The notes: a model not told the origin generated them from the sequence alone. A stretch of DNA of 64,000 nucleotides from Pseudomonas paraversuta (GCF_904063065.1 NZ_CAJFCL010000003.1:434001-498000); one strand, 5' to 3'; positions 10,789-20,279 are shown, numbered from the stretch's first letter. Program-made: numbers and translations.

Positions 10789-11253
10789 GTGCCGGATACG
10801 AAAGACAAAAAACCAGGCCGTCAGGCCGCTTATGATTTCTGCGAACAGCCAGGCCATTTGTTGCGCAAGGCCTATCAGCGCAACATGGCGATTTTTCAGC
10901 AAAATGTCGGCAACTCGCAGTTGACTGCGGTGCAGTTCATCACCCTGTGTGCCGTTCGGGATCACGGGCCCAGCTCCTTGAGTGAGCTGATCAAGGCCAC
11001 CGCAGTCGATCAGGCAACCATTCGCGGCATAGTCGAGCGTCTTCAGGCCCGCGACCTGATCACCCTCAAGCCCGCCGTGCAGGACAAGCGCAAAGTCATC
11101 GTCAGCCTCACCCCGGCGGGTGAGCAATTAGTGCGCGAGACCGAGCCCCATGCACTGCAAGTGAGCGAGCTGACCATGAGCAAACTCAACCCGGCAGAGC
11201 GGGTCGCACTCCTGTATTTGCTGCGCAAAATGGTGGATGAAGGCAGCGAATAA
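10789..11253 (+). CDS. nicR: NicR, MarR-family repressor of the nic genes
   Basis: 154-residue winged-helix regulator of the MarR family. The recognition helix region (Ala-Val-Asp-Gln-Ala-Thr-Ile-Arg-Gly-Ile-Val-Glu-Arg-Leu) is followed by the wing with Asp-Lys-Arg-Lys-Val, the family signature. I place the start at GTG 10789 because AGAGG is five bases upstream; an in-frame TTG at 10774 is the alternative. In P. putida NicR represses the nicCDEFT and nicXR transcripts and responds to 6-hydroxynicotinate; the same role is inferred from the conserved order. Confidence 0.88.
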   Translation: MPDTKDKKPGRQAAYDFCEQPGHLLRKAYQRNMAIFQQNVGNSQLTAVQFITLCAVRDHGPSSLSELIKATAVDQATIRGIVERLQARDLITLKPAVQDKRKVIVSLTPAGEQLVRETEPHALQVSELTMSKLNPAERVALLYLLRKMVDEGSE

Positions 11254-11295
11254 GCTTTCCCCAACCTTGTGGCATCGTTCTTGCTCTGGCTTGTA

Positions 11296-11312
11296 TGAAG
11301 TGTTTACTTCAT
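11296..11312. promoter_or_regulatory. candidate NicS operator O1
   Basis: TGAAGTGTTTACTTCAT, an inverted repeat with TGAAGT / ACTTCA arms around GTTT. It is the reverse complement of the site at 11367-11383 but for one base. The pair flanks the probable nicA promoter in the 179-base gap between nicR and nicA, as expected for a TetR-type repressor such as NicS. Confidence 0.6.
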
Positions 11313-11366
11313 CAAAACCGGAGTGAATCAGGGTCTGCCTGTGCAGGCCTTTGTTACGCCTGTTTC

Positions 11367-11383
11367 ATGAAGTAAACACTTAA
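11367..11383. promoter_or_regulatory. candidate NicS operator O2
   Basis: ATGAAGTAAACACTTAA, second copy of the 17-base site, in opposite orientation, about 50 bases before the nicA ATG. Centre-to-centre distance to the first copy is 71 bases, close to seven helical turns, which would allow both dimers to bind the same face. Confidence 0.6.
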
Positions 11384-11432
11384 TAAGATCCGCCTCCAAC
11401 AGTGCGGACGATGTTACTTGGGGAAGCCTTGA

Positions 11433-11921
11433 ATGAGCGATCACACCCTTGCGCCTGTCAGAACGGTAACACTGCACGTCAACGGCCAGCCTGTCGTGGT
11501 CAGTGCCATGGCCGATACCCCGCTGTTGCTGATCCTGCGCAATGACTTGCAGCTCAACGGCCCTAAATATGGCTGTGGTCTGGGGGAGTGCGGTGCCTGC
11601 ACGGTGATCATTGACGGGGTGGCTGCTCGCACCTGTGTCTTCCCGTTGTCCGGTGCCGAGGGGCGCACCATTACCACCCTTGAAGGCCTCGGCAGCCGGG
11701 CGCAGCCGCACCTGGTGCAGCAGGCCTTTATCGATGAGCAGGCTGCGCAATGCGGCTACTGCATGAACGGCATGATCATGACCGCCAAGGCGCTGCTTGA
11801 TCGCATTCCCCACCCCAGCGAAGCGCAAGTTCGAAACGAACTGTCAGCCAACCTCTGTCGCTGCGGCACCCATCTCGAAATCATTCGCGCGGTCATGCTT
11901 GCCGCCCGTCAAATGCCCTGA
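11433..11921 (+). CDS. nicA: NicA, nicotinate hydroxylase small [2Fe-2S] subunit
   Basis: 162-residue iron-sulfur subunit of the molybdenum nicotinate hydroxylase that turns nicotinate into 6-hydroxynicotinate. The plant-type cluster cysteines are at 48, 53, 56 and 68; the C-terminal cluster uses Cys107, Cys110, Cys142 and Cys144 (Cys-Gly-Tyr-Cys ... Cys-Arg-Cys-Gly). It is translated just ahead of nicB with an eight-base gap. Transcription is probably controlled by the pair of NicS-type sites upstream. Confidence 0.94.
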   Translation: MSDHTLAPVRTVTLHVNGQPVVVSAMADTPLLLILRNDLQLNGPKYGCGLGECGACTVIIDGVAARTCVFPLSGAEGRTITTLEGLGSRAQPHLVQQAFIDEQAAQCGYCMNGMIMTAKALLDRIPHPSEAQVRNELSANLCRCGTHLEIIRAVMLAARQMP

Positions 11922-11929
11922 ACGGATTG

Positions 11930-14900
11930 ATGACTATGACCCTTACCACGCTCACCCGTGATCAGTTGTTGGCCAAGTCTGGCGTCTTGCTGGTGGTTGA
12001 TCAGATTCAGCCGCCTTCAGGTCCCGTGGCCAAAGGCGGTGTTCCTGTACTCAAGCCCAGGGAGCTGGGGCTGTTCATTGCGGTAAACGATGACGGGCAG
12101 GTCTATGGCTTCAACGGCCATGTGGACCTGGGTACCGGCATCCGCACGTCGCTGGCGCAGATCGTGGCCGAAGAGCTGGACCTGGCCCTGGAGCAGGTAT
12201 GCATGGTGCTGGGCGATACCGACAGCGCGCCAAATCAGGGGGCGACCATTGCCAGCGCCACGATCCAGATCACTGCCATCCCTTTGCGCAATGCGGCAGC
12301 CGAAGCGCGACGTTTTTTGCTGGATCTTGCAGCCCGGCGTCTGGGTGTCGAGCCGCAGTCATTAGTGATGGACAGCGGGGTGATAACCAGTGCGGACGCT
12401 CGCCAGCTGACATTTGCCGAACTGGTGGCCGGGGAGCGCCATGTGCTTGGCATTTCCGGCGATGCGCCGCTCAAACCCGTGGAAGACTACCGGCTGGTAG
12501 GCAAGGCCTCGGCCCGGGTGGACATCCCGGCCAAGGCCAGCGGCGAGCTGACCTATGTGCATGATATGCGCCTGCCCGATATGCTGCATGGCCGCGTGAT
12601 TCGCCCGCCCTATGCCGGGCTCGACAGTGGCGAGTTTGTCGGCACAAGCCTGCTGCACGTGGACGAGTCGTCCATTGCGCACATTCCGGGCATCGTCAAA
12701 GTGGTGGTGATCGGTGATTTTATCGGCGTGGTTGCCAAGCGTGAAGAGCAGGCCGTGAAGGCGGCGCAAGCGCTGAAAGTCAGCTGGAAAGCCTGGACGC
12801 AAAAACTGCCGGACATGGATGATGTGGCGCAGGCCATCCGTGACAACCCCCGGGTCCGGCGTGTGGTGCTGGACAAGGGCAACGTTCAGCAGGCGTTGGA
12901 CCAGGCCAGCGAACGCATGCCCCGCACCTATTTGTGGCCTTACCAGATCCACGGCTCCATCGGCCCGTCCTGTGGCCTGGCGGATTATCAGGAACACCAG
13001 ATACGGGTGTGGTCGGGCACGCAAAACCCGCACCTGTTGCGGGCGGATCTGGCATGGCTGCTGGAGTACCCGGAAGAGCGGATTGAGATCATTCGCATGG
13101 AGGCAGCGGGTTGTTACGGGCGTAACTGCGCCGATGACGTGTGTGCCGATGCCCTGTTGTTGTCCCGGGCGGTGGGCTTGCCGGTGCGGGTGCAGCTGAC
13201 CCGGGAGCAGGAACATGTGTGGGAGCCCAAGGGCTCGGCGCAATTGATGGAAGTGGATGGCGGCATCAATGCCGATGGCGGGGTCGCCGGTTATGACTTT
13301 CAGACCAGCTACCCCTCCAATGGTGCGCCCACTCTGGCCTTGCTGCTGACGGGCCGCGTCGAGCCGGTGGCGGCAATGTTCGAGATGGGCGACCGCACCT
13401 CCATCCCGCCGTACGATTTCGAGCACCTGCGGGTGACCATCAACGACATGGCGCCCATCGTGCGGGCGTCGTGGATGCGCGGGGTTTCCGCACTGCCCAA
13501 CACGTTTGCCCACGAGTCCTATATCGATGAACTGGCGTTTGCCGCCAAGGTCGATCCGGTCGAATACCGCCTGCGCTATCTGCACGATGAGCGCGCTGCC
13601 GAACTGGTCAGGGCCACGGCCGCGAGAGCCGGGTGGGTGGCCCGCACCGAGCCCATGCAAACCCCTGAACAGGACAATATTTTGCGTGGCCGCGGTTTCG
13701 CCTATGCGCGGTATATCCACAGCAAGTTCCCCGGGTTCGGAGCGGCGTGGGCGGCATGGGTCGCCGATGTGGCGGTCGACAGGCTCAGCGGTGAAGTCTC
13801 GGTGACGCGGGTCGTCATCGGGCATGACGCCGGGATGATGGTCAACCCGGCGGGTGTCCGGCATCAGATCCACGGCAATGTGATCCAGGCCACCAGCCGT
13901 GTGCTCAAAGAGCGGGTCACGTTCGAAGAGTCGACCGTCAGCAGCAAGGAGTGGGGCGCCTATCCGATTTTGACCTTCAAGCAGGTGCCGAAAATCGACG
14001 TGCTGATGATGCCCCGTCAGCACGAACCGCCCATGGGCGCCGGGGAATCAGCGGGGGTGCCGAGTGCGGCGGCGATCGCCAATGCCATTTATGACGCCAC
14101 CGGGATCCGCTTTCGCGAGCTGCCGATTACCCCCGAACGGGTATTGGCTGCACTCAAGCTTTCCCAGGACGAAGCCGCTGCCGGCGCCGATCCGCAGCCA
14201 GTCAAAGGCAAGCGCTCCAAGTGGTGGTTTGCCCCCCTGATTGCCGGTATCGGCGCCCTGGCCGGCATGGCCGCCACTGCATTGCCCTGGCGTGCAGAAA
14301 TCGCTCCCATTACACCGCCCGTGGCGGGCACCTGGTCGGCGGCCACGTTGGAGCGGGGACGCCTGCTGGCGGCGGTGGGGGATTGTGCGGTGTGCCATAC
14401 CGCACCGGGTGGCGTGACCAACGCCGGGGGGCTGGCGATGCAAACGCCGTTCGGCACCCTGCACAGCACCAATATCACCCCCGACCCCGAGACGGGCATC
14501 GGCAAGTGGTCTTACACAGCGTTCGAGCGGGCCATGCGCGAAGGCATCAGCCGGGACGGCAAGCATCTGTATCCGGCCTTTCCCTATACCTCTTTTCGCA
14601 ATATCGATGATGCCGACATGCAGGCTCTGTATGCCTATCTGATGTCGCAGGCGCCGGTCAGCCAGCCGGCCACAAGCAATGCCATGCAGTTCCCTTTCAA
14701 CCTGCGCCCGCTGATGGCGGGCTGGAACGCGATCTTTCTGCGTTCAGGGGAGGTCAAGGCGCAGCCGCAACGCAGTGCACAATGGAACCGCGGTTCTTAT
14801 CTGGTCAACGGGCTGGGCCACTGCGCGGCCTGTCATTCGCCGCGCAACCTGATGGGCGCGCAGAAGGGCGGCAGCGCCTTTCTGGCAGGCGGCATGGTCG

Positions 14901-15499
14901 ATGGCTGGGAAGCCCCGGCGCTCAATGGCCTGTCCAAAGCCCCGACTCCCTGGACCGAAGATCAGCTGTTCAGCTACCTGAGCACCGGCTACACCGACGC
15001 CCATGGCGTGGCGGCCGGGCCCATGGGGCCAGTGGTCACCGAGCTGGCGAAGCTGCCCGACAGCGACCGGCGCGCCATGGCGGTGTACCTGGCCTCACTC
15101 AGTGGCGATGCCCTGGCGCAACCCGAACCCGGCCCGGCGGCCCCCCAGGTCAGTACGCTGGCCTTGAGTAACGGTCAGCGGGTGTTCGAGGGTGCGTGCC
15201 AGGGCTGCCACGCCGATGGCCTGGGCCCGAAACTGTTTGGCGTCAGCCCGTCATTGGCGAGCAACAGCAACCTGCACAGCGCCTTGCCCGACAACCTGTT
15301 GAAAGTGATCCTGCAAGGCATTCCCGTCCCGGCGACGGCGGACCTCGGCTATATGCCCGGCTTCAAGGACAGTCTGTCGAACCGCCAGATCAGCGAGTTG
15401 ACGGCCTATCTGCGCCAGCGTTTCGCCCCGTCCGAGCCTGCATGGCAGTCACTGGAACAGAAGGTGGCGCAGATACGGGCCAATCCCGGGTCTCATTGA
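11930..15499 (+). CDS. nicB: NicB, nicotinate hydroxylase large subunit with three cytochrome c domains
   Basis: Large multidomain subunit (~1189 residues). Residues ~1-760 are the xanthine-dehydrogenase-type molybdopterin-binding region (Gly-His-Val-Asp-Leu-Gly-Thr-Gly near residue 64, Gly-Ala-Gly-Glu-Ser-Ala-Gly-Val near 706). A single membrane helix follows at ~770-785. The C-terminal third has three haem-c sites: Cys-Ala-Val-Cys-His (~820), Cys-Ala-Ala-Cys-His (~965) and Cys-Gln-Gly-Cys-His (~1090). Electrons from nicotinate therefore pass via cytochrome c to the respiratory chain instead of FAD/NAD, as known for P. putida NicAB. ATG at 11930 preferred; TTG 11927 and ATG 11936 are alternatives. 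Its end overlaps the nicS end by seven bases. Confidence 0.94.
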   Translation: MTMTLTTLTRDQLLAKSGVLLVVDQIQPPSGPVAKGGVPVLKPRELGLFIAVNDDGQVYGFNGHVDLGTGIRTSLAQIVAEELDLALEQVCMVLGDTDSAPNQGATIASATIQITAIPLRNAAAEARRFLLDLAARRLGVEPQSLVMDSGVITSADARQLTFAELVAGERHVLGISGDAPLKPVEDYRLVGKASARVDIPAKASGELTYVHDMRLPDMLHGRVIRPPYAGLDSGEFVGTSLLHVDESSIAHIPGIVKVVVIGDFIGVVAKREEQAVKAAQALKVSWKAWTQKLPDMDDVAQAIRDNPRVRRVVLDKGNVQQALDQASERMPRTYLWPYQIHGSIGPSCGLADYQEHQIRVWSGTQNPHLLRADLAWLLEYPEERIEIIRMEAAGCYGRNCADDVCADALLLSRAVGLPVRVQLTREQEHVWEPKGSAQLMEVDGGINADGGVAGYDFQTSYPSNGAPTLALLLTGRVEPVAAMFEMGDRTSIPPYDFEHLRVTINDMAPIVRASWMRGVSALPNTFAHESYIDELAFAAKVDPVEYRLRYLHDERAAELVRATAARAGWVARTEPMQTPEQDNILRGRGFAYARYIHSKFPGFGAAWAAWVADVAVDRLSGEVSVTRVVIGHDAGMMVNPAGVRHQIHGNVIQATSRVLKERVTFEESTVSSKEWGAYPILTFKQVPKIDVLMMPRQHEPPMGAGESAGVPSAAAIANAIYDATGIRFRELPITPERVLAALKLSQDEAAAGADPQPVKGKRSKWWFAPLIAGIGALAGMAATALPWRAEIAPITPPVAGTWSAATLERGRLLAAVGDCAVCHTAPGGVTNAGGLAMQTPFGTLHSTNITPDPETGIGKWSYTAFERAMREGISRDGKHLYPAFPYTSFRNIDDADMQALYAYLMSQAPVSQPATSNAMQFPFNLRPLMAGWNAIFLRSGEVKAQPQRSAQWNRGSYLVNGLGHCAACHSPRNLMGAQKGGSAFLAGGMVDGWEAPALNGLSKAPTPWTEDQLFSYLSTGYTDAHGVAAGPMGPVVTELAKLPDSDRRAMAVYLASLSGDALAQPEPGPAAPQVSTLALSNGQRVFEGACQGCHADGLGPKLFGVSPSLASNSNLHSALPDNLLKVILQGIPVPATADLGYMPGFKDSLSNRQISELTAYLRQRFAPSEPAWQSLEQKVAQIRANPGSH

Positions 15500-16152
15500 C
15501 CGTTCGCGGCGCCGGGCAGGGTCATGACCCCGCGTATGACCAGATCGCTGATAAAGGCCAGCCAGTCCTGTTGCTGGCCTTTATCGGCGAGGTCCTGACC
15601 CAGGAACGAGGTGAGGGTGTGTTGGTTGGAGTTATAGAAGTAGCACAGCGAAGCGATCATCAAATAGACATGGTTGATCTCCACATCGAGGCGAAAAATG
15701 CCCATGCGCTGACCGGCTTCGATGATTGGCCTGATCACGCCCACGGTGGTGGCCGACAGGCGCCCGAGCTCGCGCGACTGGCGGGCGTGCTTGCCTTTAT
15801 GCAGGTTTTCAATGGTGAGGATGGCGACGAATTCCGGGTGTTTCACGTAGTAGTTCCAGAAAAACGCCACTTGTTCGCGCAATGCTGCCACGGGGCTGGA
15901 CAGGTCCGGGCGGCAGGTACTTTCGGCCAGGTTGAAGGCTTCGTAGGTGTGTTCCAGAACCTGGACGAACAGATTTTCCTTGCTGGAAAAGTAGTAATAA
16001 ATCATCCGGTCGTTGGACTCGGCTTCTTTGGATATCTGTTCGATGCGCCCGCCGGCATAGCCGTCGCGGGCGAATACGGTCACGGCGGCCTTGAGAATGC
16101 GCGCCTTTGTCTGGTCGGCCTGATGAGCCCGGACACCGGTTTTTTTGTTCAC
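15493..16152 (-). CDS. nicS: NicS, TetR-family repressor of nicAB
   Basis: 219-residue TetR regulator. The N-terminal helix-turn-helix spans residues ~18-65 (Ala-Arg-Ile-Leu-Lys-Ala-Ala-Val-Thr-Val-Phe-Ala-Arg-Asp-Gly-Tyr, then Asp-Arg-Met-Ile-Tyr-Tyr-Tyr-Phe-Ser-Ser-Lys-Glu). The best start is the GTG at 16150-16152, eight bases after GGAGG; no ATG has a comparable site. It is convergent with nicB. In P. putida NicS represses nicAB and is relieved by 6-hydroxynicotinate or nicotinate; the two 17-bp sites upstream of nicA are the likely targets here. Confidence 0.85.
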   Translation of the reverse strand: MNKKTGVRAHQADQTKARILKAAVTVFARDGYAGGRIEQISKEAESNDRMIYYYFSSKENLFVQVLEHTYEAFNLAESTCRPDLSSPVAALREQVAFFWNYYVKHPEFVAILTIENLHKGKHARQSRELGRLSATTVGVIRPIIEAGQRMGIFRLDVEINHVYLMIASLCYFYNSNQHTLTSFLGQDLADKGQQQDWLAFISDLVIRGVMTLPGAANGQ

Positions 16153-16260
16153 GCTGTTGTCCTCCACGATGACGTGTTGCGCGGCGGCTGAAGAAAAAAC
16201 TGACGAAAAACTGCAGTCGATGGTACGGCAATTAACTGGATAAGGTTGGGAGCGGCGCTC

Positions 16261-17457
16261 ATGTCTGACTTGTATGGTTTGCTCGATGCTCTGGACCAGG
16301 CCGACAGTAACAATGTCGCCGTGGTACTGGCCACCGTGGTCAAGGTTGAAGGCTCGGCTTATCGGCGCCCGGGCGCCAGGATGCTGATACCGCGGGACGG
16401 GCAGGCGGTGGGTACGGTCAGTGGCGGCTGCCTGGAGCAGGAGCTGGTGCGCAAGGCCTGGTGGCTGACCGAGTCCGGGCTGCCGGTGATTCGTCGCTAC
16501 AGCACCGCGGCCCACGACGAGGATGACAGCGATGAAGAGGGGGCCGCGCTGACCTTTGGTCTTGGCTGCAACGGCACGGTGCATGTGCTGCTGGAGCGGC
16601 TTGAAGCAGGCGCCCCGTCGCTGCTGACCGATGTCCTGCAAGGCGTGCGAGCCACCGGTGAGCCGGCCGCGCTGGCAACCGTGCTGGCGGCAGGGGCCGG
16701 CAGCGGGGCGAGAATGGGGGCGCGGCTGGGGCTGACGGCGTTGTCGCGAAGCAGCCAGGGGTTTTGCTGTGACGTGCTTGAAAGCCGGGTCCAGGCCGAT
16801 TTACTCGCCACCCTCGAGCGCAAGAAATCGTCGCGGATGATTTATGCAAGCGGGGCGCAGGCCGTTGAAGTGCTGCTGGAATACATCCCTGCGCAGCGGC
16901 GGCTGGTGGTGTTCGGCGCAGGTAACGACGCCCAGCCTCTGGTGCGGTTTGCCGTGCAACTGAACTGGCAGGTGCATGTGGTGGACGGGCGGGCGAATTT
17001 TGCCCGGGCCGAACGCTTTGCGGGGGCCAGGGAGGTGCTGGTGGCGTCGATTGACCAGCCGTTCGCGTTGCGCACCCTGGTTGATGGGGCGGCGGTGGTG
17101 ATCATGACCCACAGTTACCGTCAGGACCGTTTTTGGCTCCAGAGTGTTCTGGCCTGCGCCCCGGCCTATATCGGGCAACTGGGGCCCAAAGAGCGCACCG
17201 AGCGCCTGCTTGACGAAATGGGCGGCGGTGCAACTGCAGCCCGTGCTGAGCTGCACTATCCCATGGGGCTGGATCTGGGCGGCGATACCCCGCAAAGCGT
17301 CGCCCTGGCCATCGTCAGTGAAATCACGGCCTGCCTTAATCAGCGCGAAGGCGGGATGTTGAGGCTGCGCAAGGCCAGGATCCATGACCCGGCAGATGCA
17401 CAACACGCAGCGCTGTCGGTGCGCTCGCCGGAGGCAAGAGATGCCCGTCGCCAGTGA
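16261..17457 (+). CDS. xdhC: XdhC/CoxI family molybdenum-cofactor maturation factor
   Basis: 398-residue XdhC-type protein with an N-terminal CoxI/XdhC domain (Thr-Val-Ser-Gly-Gly-Cys-Leu-Glu near residue 55, Gly-Leu-Gly-Cys-Asn-Gly near 105) and a C-terminal Rossmann domain starting at Val-Val-Phe-Gly-Ala-Gly-Asn-Asp (~residue 218). Family members bind molybdopterin cofactor and sulfurate or insert it into xanthine-dehydrogenase-type enzymes. Lying next to nicS and nicAB, it probably matures NicB. The ATG at 16261 follows GGGAG; a TTG at 16246 is in frame. The stop overlaps the next gene by 17 bases. Confidence 0.87.
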   Translation: MSDLYGLLDALDQADSNNVAVVLATVVKVEGSAYRRPGARMLIPRDGQAVGTVSGGCLEQELVRKAWWLTESGLPVIRRYSTAAHDEDDSDEEGAALTFGLGCNGTVHVLLERLEAGAPSLLTDVLQGVRATGEPAALATVLAAGAGSGARMGARLGLTALSRSSQGFCCDVLESRVQADLLATLERKKSSRMIYASGAQAVEVLLEYIPAQRRLVVFGAGNDAQPLVRFAVQLNWQVHVVDGRANFARAERFAGAREVLVASIDQPFALRTLVDGAAVVIMTHSYRQDRFWLQSVLACAPAYIGQLGPKERTERLLDEMGGGATAARAELHYPMGLDLGGDTPQSVALAIVSEITACLNQREGGMLRLRKARIHDPADAQHAALSVRSPEARDARRQ

Positions 17458-18595
17458 GCCGGCCGGGGTCGTGGCGGTGGTACTGGCAGCGGGGCTGAGT
17501 CGACGCATGGGGGCCAGCAACAAGTTACTGCTGCCGGTTGCCGGCCAGGCGATGGTCAGGCATGTGGTGCAGGCCGCGCTGGCATCGCGCTGTGGGAAAG
17601 TGCTGGTGGTCATCGGGCATGAAGCCGGGAATGTTCGTCAGGCCTTGTCCGGTCTGCCGGTCGAGTTTGTGCTTAATAAGGATTACCGGGAAGGCATCGG
17701 CTCTTCGGTGCGCGCCGGTGCCAGTGCGGTCAGTGACCGGCAGGCGGTGATTTTTTGTCTGGCAGACATGCCCGGCGTCACGGCCGGGGTCATTGATCAA
17801 CTGGTCGATGCCCTGCACGGGAATCCCGGGGTCATGGGGTGTCAGGCCAGTTACCAGGGCAAGCGCGGCAACCCGGTCCTGTGGGCCAGCGAGTGTCTGC
17901 CGCAGCTAAGAGAGTGTGGCGGTGATGAAGGTGCCCGCCCGCTTTTACGCCAGTATCGCGAGCAAGTCATTGCGCTAGAGACGTGCAGTGAATGGGTGAT
18001 GGTTGATCTTGATACACCCGAAGACTACAGGCGTGTCTATAATCGCCCCACATCCCGTTCCCGCCCACAGACTGTCGAGACTTTCATGACTATCTCTCTG
18101 TACGCTGCTTCCATTCCCGTGTTCAAACAAATGCTCAACGCCCTCAGCGGTGTGCTGACCAAGGCTGAGGCGCACGCCACGGCCAAGAACATCGATCCAA
18201 GTGTTTTCCTGCAAGCGCGTCTGGCGCCGGACATGTTCCCGCTGGTGCGTCAGGTGCAAATCGCGGTTGATTTCGCCAAGGGTGTTTCGGCCCGTCTGGC
18301 TGAAATCGAACTGCCGAAGTACGACGACAGCGAAGTGACCTTTGCTGACCTGCAAGCGCTGATCAGCAAGGTTCTGGCGTTTGTCGACGGGATCAAGCCT
18401 GAGCAGATCGACGGCAAGGAAGGCATCGAAATCATCACCCGTCAGGGCACGCCGAAAGAAAAACGCTTCACCGGCCAGGCTTACCTGCTGACCTACGGCC
18501 TGCCGCAGTTCTTCTTCCACGTGACCACTGCTTACGCGATCCTGCGCCACAATGGCGTTGAAGTCGGCAAGCGCGACTACATGGGCGCGTTCTGA
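17441..18595 (+). CDS. fused MocA-like nucleotidyltransferase + DUF1993 domain protein
   Basis: One open frame of 384 residues holding two families. Residues 1-205 are a MobA/MocA-type NTP transferase: Leu-Ala-Ala-Gly-Leu-Ser-Arg-Arg-Met-Gly at 15-24, and Cys-Leu-Ala-Asp-Met-Pro-Gly near 105; it would cytidylate molybdopterin for NicAB. From the internal ATG at 18086 (residue 216) the frame matches a complete DUF1993 protein (Met-Thr-Ile-Ser-Leu-Tyr-Ala-Ala-Ser-Ile-Pro ... Val-Gly-Lys-Arg-Asp-Tyr), normally a free ~168-residue protein. No stop separates them. A TATAAT at 18038-18043 suggests that DUF1993 may also be expressed on its own. ATG 17441 follows GGAGG by six bases. Confidence 0.82.
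   Translation: MPVASEPAGVVAVVLAAGLSRRMGASNKLLLPVAGQAMVRHVVQAALASRCGKVLVVIGHEAGNVRQALSGLPVEFVLNKDYREGIGSSVRAGASAVSDRQAVIFCLADMPGVTAGVIDQLVDALHGNPGVMGCQASYQGKRGNPVLWASECLPQLRECGGDEGARPLLRQYREQVIALETCSEWVMVDLDTPEDYRRVYNRPTSRSRPQTVETFMTISLYAASIPVFKQMLNALSGVLTKAEAHATAKNIDPSVFLQARLAPDMFPLVRQVQIAVDFAKGVSARLAEIELPKYDDSEVTFADLQALISKVLAFVDGIKPEQIDGKEGIEIITRQGTPKEKRFTGQAYLLTYGLPQFFFHVTTAYAILRHNGVEVGKRDYMGAF
18038..18043 (+). promoter_or_regulatory. possible internal -10 box for the DUF1993 domain
   Basis: Perfect TATAAT hexamer inside the linker between the transferase and DUF1993 domains, 43 bases before the internal ATG at 18086. No good -35 hexamer at 16-18 bases is seen; a TG lies close upstream, in the manner of an extended -10. 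It hints that DUF1993 keeps its own promoter. Confidence 0.35.
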
Positions 18596-18610
18596 TCGCA
18601 ATACAGTAGT

Positions 18611-18669
18611 CGCTGACGAGGAGCGAGGCTGCGATCGGGCAACCCCCGAACCGCGATACCTCGTCAGCG
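18611..18669. repeat. long hairpin after the fused mocA/DUF1993 gene
   Basis: Eleven-base perfect arms (CGCTGACGAGG / CCTCGTCAGCG) enclose a 37-base GC-rich loop that itself resembles a degraded REP. It lies between the convergent DUF1993 and sstT genes and could protect or terminate either transcript; there is no T-run. Confidence 0.5.
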
Positions 18670-18687
18670 CTTACATCGCCGGCGTCA

Positions 18688-19911
18688 TCAGGACGCCGGT
18701 TTTTCCTCGGCCATGCAGGCCGCCGCAGTAAAGAGTACGTCGGTGGACGAGTTCAGCGCGGTTTCGGCGGAGTCCTGCAGGATGCCGATAATGAAGCCCA
18801 CGGCCACCACTTGCATGGCAATCTCGCTCGGGATGCCGAACAGGCTGCATGCCAGAGGGATCAGCAACAGCGAACCTCCCGCCACACCCGATGCGCCACA
18901 GGCACAAATGGCTGCCACCAGGCTCAGCAAAATCGCGGTCGGAATGTCGACTGCAATGCCCAGGGTGTGAACTGCGGCCAGGCTCAAGACCGTGATGGTG
19001 ATCGCGGCACCTGCCATGTTGATGGTCGCGCCCAGGGGGATCGATACCGAGTAGGTGTCTTCATGCAGACCCAGACGCTCGCTCAGTGCCATGTTCACGG
19101 GAATGTTGGCCGCCGAACTGCGGGTGAAGAACGCGGTAATCCCGCTTTCGCGCAAGCACAGGAACACCAGCGGGTACGGGTTGCGGCGCAGTTTCCAGAA
19201 CACGATCAACGGGTTCATCACCAGAGCCACGAACAGCATGCAGCCAATCAGCACGGCCAGCAGGTGCAGGTAACCCAGCAGGGCGCCGAAACCTGAACTG
19301 GCGAGCGTCGAGGCCACCAGGCCGAAAATCCCCAGTGGTGCAAAGCGGATGACCACGCGCACGATCAGGGTGACGCCATTGGACAGGTCGCTGAGTACGG
19401 TGCGGGTGGTGTCACCGGCATGGCGAATGGCAACGCCCATGCCGATGGCCCAGGCCAGAATGCCGATGAAATTGGCGTTCATCAGCGCGCTGACCGGGTT
19501 GTCGACCACGCTCAGCAACAGGCTTTGCATGACTTCGCTGATCCCGCCCGGGGCGGCAATGGCGACATTTTCCGTCGCCAGTACCAGGTTCGAGGGGAAC
19601 AGCATGCTGGCGATGACGGCCACGACGGCGGCGGCAAAGGTACCGAACAGGTAAAGCACCAGGATCGGGCGAATATGGGTTTCTTGCCCGTGCTTGTGGT
19701 TGGCAATGGATGCCATGACCAGCACAAACACCAGGATCGGCGCCACGGCTTTCAAGGCGCTGACGAACACCTTGCCGATAAAGGCCACCGAAAGTGCAGC
19801 AGCAGGCGCAAGCCAGGCCAGCAAAATACCGGCAATCAGGCCAATCATGATCTGGGTGACCAGGCTGGTGCGTGTGAGCTTTTGCAGCAGGGTAGGTGGA
19901 GCGTCAGTCAT
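18688..19911 (-). CDS. sstT: SstT, serine/threonine:Na+ symporter
   Basis: 407-residue dicarboxylate/amino acid:cation symporter (DAACS) family protein with eight membrane helices and two re-entrant loops. The family signature [11 protein letters not shown] and the [10 protein letters not shown] motif are both intact. SstT imports serine and threonine with sodium. Start ATG 19909-19911; an in-frame upstream extension is not conserved in type. It is transcribed towards the mocA/DUF1993 gene. Confidence 0.92.
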   Translation of the reverse strand: MTDAPPTLLQKLTRTSLVTQIMIGLIAGILLAWLAPAAALSVAFIGKVFVSALKAVAPILVFVLVMASIANHKHGQETHIRPILVLYLFGTFAAAVVAVIASMLFPSNLVLATENVAIAAPGGISEVMQSLLLSVVDNPVSALMNANFIGILAWAIGMGVAIRHAGDTTRTVLSDLSNGVTLIVRVVIRFAPLGIFGLVASTLASSGFGALLGYLHLLAVLIGCMLFVALVMNPLIVFWKLRRNPYPLVFLCLRESGITAFFTRSSAANIPVNMALSERLGLHEDTYSVSIPLGATINMAGAAITITVLSLAAVHTLGIAVDIPTAILLSLVAAICACGASGVAGGSLLLIPLACSLFGIPSEIAMQVVAVGFIIGILQDSAETALNSSTDVLFTAAACMAEEKPAS

Positions 19912-20279
19912 AAGGGTATCTCTAGTTGTTTTGGGCCGTGCACTGAACAACGTTGGAGCGATCTGCAACAAACGGGCAGGCAGATCGATGTCGGTCGGCG
20001 GGTTAAAACCTGTTGAGTAAAGCAGGGTCGGCAGCTGAGGTTAATCACCCGTGCCGAGTGGTCTGTCCGGCAGAATCCTGGCGGGGGCGGACTTTAGCAT
20101 AGTGCCGGAGGCGCTTCGCGCTTCAGAGGCAATCTGCCACACCCGCGCCTGCTCTTCTCTGCAGGGGAGCGCCGTGTTCTTGGGTTTACTCATTCTGTTA
20201 CTATTGCCCATCCTCACTTTTCTTCAAACCGGCGGGCCTGAATCGGCTTTCGCTGGCGTTGCCGTTTCTGGAGCCCTCC

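Noticed and set aside
12362..14023. 553-codon minus-strand frame inside nicB
   Set aside because: Antisense of the GC-rich nicB coding sequence; nicB has clear domains and cofactors, the antisense frame has none.
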